NCBI GenBank assembly: GCA_965555375.1
Contig: CBEWDL010000187.1
Coordinates: forward strand, 1-5,213
Length of the DNA stretch: 5,213 nucleotides
Origin: CBDVBL01 sp965555375
GTDB lineage: Bacteria > Zixibacteria > MSB-5A5 > UBA10806
Direction of reading: 5' to 3'
In this document: piece by piece, positions 3,968-5,213 of the stretch
Position numbering within the stretch: the stretch's first letter is position 1
How the letters are laid out: every line of letters starts with the position of its first letter
Made by a program: the position numbers and the translations under genes
Notes under the pieces: generated by a model
The model's database searches: none
Told to the model about the DNA's origin: nothing
The model's input: only the letters and a program-made list of their open reading frames with translations

Positions 3968-5213
3968 TCAATTTTCGCGCGCCAGGGCTGCCACCGAATC
4001 CACTGCCGAGAAATATTTCCTGGCAACTTCCGGATAGCCACGATGTTTATAGTATAAACCCCGATTTTGAAACCACAGGACCCAGGTTTTTATGCTTTCT
4101 ATGTGTCGTGATTCCGATACCACCCCCAGCCTTGCCCCTATTTCACCGGTTATGGTATCAATATCGACCATAGATGTATCGGTAGTTGTGAACACATATC
4201 CGAGGCCTTTCGGCTTGAGATATTTCACAAGGGGAGCGCTTGCTTCATCGTATTCGACATATATGGGAAATTCATTCATAAACTCATTGAAAAAATGCCG
4301 ATAGAACGATTGCCGATCAATATCGATCGGGAGTTTTCTACGATAACGCCTGTTAATTTCCTCTTTCCCCCATCGATGATCCCAGTTATAGACGTTCAGT
4401 ATTAGATGCGTATCCCGGGAGCCACTGCCTGCGTTATACGCCAGCAGGCAGAAATAAGTATTGTAGTATGATGTAACGATAACGGCATCCTCCGGAGTAC
4501 CTTCGATGAATTGCTCGGCGTATTCCCGGGCTCCTTTCACACCGGAGAGATCGGCGGTAAAGATGTTCTGTTTTACGGGAACAGCAAATATCAGGATCGC
4601 AATGGCAAGGCTCGCAATCAGGGCAAGATTTCCGGGATGATTTGACCCGGATCGCCTTGTCAACCTGGCCATGGAAATATACAATCGTAACAGGCCAACG
4701 GCCGTAAGGAGCGCAACGATAGCCAGTGAGACCATAAGATATCCGTGCTGATCATAGTTTTCCAGAAAGAATTCCTCAGAAAAAATGATGGAGAAAGAAT
4801 TTAGAAGCAAGATGATCGCAAGCGGAAGGGCGATCCTCGGCTTTACTTTTGCAAGATAGATAAGCCCCCAGACCGACAATATCAGGCCCGGAACTCCGAA
4901 TTGATTCATAAGCAAGCTTATAGCAAACGACAGATTCCCGATTATATGGCCAGGGCTGAAACTGGATGCGGTGGCGGTGAACTCCTGGATGAAAATATAA
5001 TTATAGAGGTTTCTCAGGCCGGATGGATCACCCCAGTTCAACGGGGGATGATGTTGGGCCAGATAGTATATAATGAGGTACTGCGATATCATTACCAGTG
5101 AGGCCAGGGCAATGCCAGTAACGATTCGCCTGACATTTATCCTCTTACTTGACGAGTATACGATCAAGAGGATGCCCGGTATGGCAAGGGCAATCGTCAG
5201 AATATGGGCTCCC
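3968..5213 (-). CDS. DUF2723/TMEM260-like polytopic membrane protein, probable GT-C glycosyltransferase, N-terminus cut by window edge
   Basis: The C-terminal 414 residues are visible and the frame is open to base 5213. A TTG at 5167 could be misread as a start, but 15 further in-frame codons precede it and look like membrane protein. Hydrophobic segments lie at about visible residues 4-18, 30-51, 90-120, 126-145, 157-178 and 196-213. A soluble, presumably extracytoplasmic, C-terminal domain of about 200 residues follows. The loop PPLNWGDP (56-63) and its context match DUF2723 (PF11028). The stretch at 243-278 (DAVIVTSYYNTYFCLLAYN, then LILNVYNWD) fits the conserved soluble part of that family. 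The last 30 residues resemble a single TPR-like helix pair (GLYYKHRGYPEVARKYFSAV). DUF2723 proteins are related to protein O-mannosyltransferases, so sugar transfer from a lipid donor is the likely chemistry. Its place before two pilins makes pilin glycosylation possible but unproven. The catalytic first half is outside the window. Confidence 0.82.
   Translation of the reverse strand, partial: GAHILTIALAIPGILLIVYSSSKRINVRRIVTGIALASLVMISQYLIIYYLAQHHPPLNWGDPSGLRNLYNYIFIQEFTATASSFSPGHIIGNLSFAISLLMNQFGVPGLILSVWGLIYLAKVKPRIALPLAIILLLNSFSIIFSEEFFLENYDQHGYLMVSLAIVALLTAVGLLRLYISMARLTRRSGSNHPGNLALIASLAIAILIFAVPVKQNIFTADLSGVKGAREYAEQFIEGTPEDAVIVTSYYNTYFCLLAYNAGSGSRDTHLILNVYNWDHRWGKEEINRRYRRKLPIDIDRQSFYRHFFNEFMNEFPIYVEYDEASAPLVKYLKPKGLGYVFTTTDTSMVDIDTITGEIGARLGVVSESRHIESIKTWVLWFQNRGLYYKHRGYPEVARKYFSAVDSVAALAREN

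Noticed and set aside
5165..5167. TTG as start of the DUF2723 protein
   Set aside because: The frame stays open to the window edge with membrane-protein sequence, and the family's N-terminal half is missing, so the true start lies outside.

Overview
This window appears to be a small type IV pilus locus from an uncultured-type, Gram-negative bacterium. All five genes lie on the minus strand, so transcription runs from high to low coordinates. The pilins resemble those of deltaproteobacterial or FCB-group lineages such as Zixibacteria. That placement is an impression from protein style, not a demonstrated assignment.

Layout in the direction of transcription: (1) 5213-3968, the C-terminal part of a DUF2723/TMEM260-type polytopic membrane protein, probably a GT-C glycosyltransferase, cut by the right edge. 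(2) 3967-3598, a 370-bp intergenic control region with a good sigma-54 promoter (3751-3737), upstream dyads and IHF-like sequence, and a strong ribosome binding site. (3) 3597-3172, a 141-aa type IV prepilin. (4) 3157-3128, a strong intrinsic terminator. (5) 3101-2676, a second 141-aa prepilin, about 66% identical to the first without gaps. (6) 2603-1821, a complete PilD-type prepilin peptidase, preceded by a near-consensus sigma-70 promoter so close to the ATG that the mRNA should be leaderless. (7) 1778 to beyond base 1, a membrane-bound PAS histidine kinase of the NtrB/AtoS style, cut by the left edge.

The genes fit together as a unit. PilD would cleave both prepilins after Gly11 and N-methylate the new Phe. 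The kinase belongs to the type that usually pairs with NtrC-type sigma-54 activators, and the first pilin carries a sigma-54 promoter. This suggests a PilS/PilR-like control loop, with the response regulator probably just off the left edge. The terminator between the two pilins should make the first pilin the abundant product and the second a readthrough product. The membrane glycosyltransferase next to the pilins could glycosylate pilin, as TfpW and PilO genes beside pilA do, but the link here is only positional.

No RNA genes, CRISPR arrays, insertion sequences or plus-strand genes are supported. The plus-strand open frames are antisense shadows. I see no wholly unknown system. The most informative points are the regulatory architecture: sigma-54 promoter, inter-pilin terminator and leaderless pilD.
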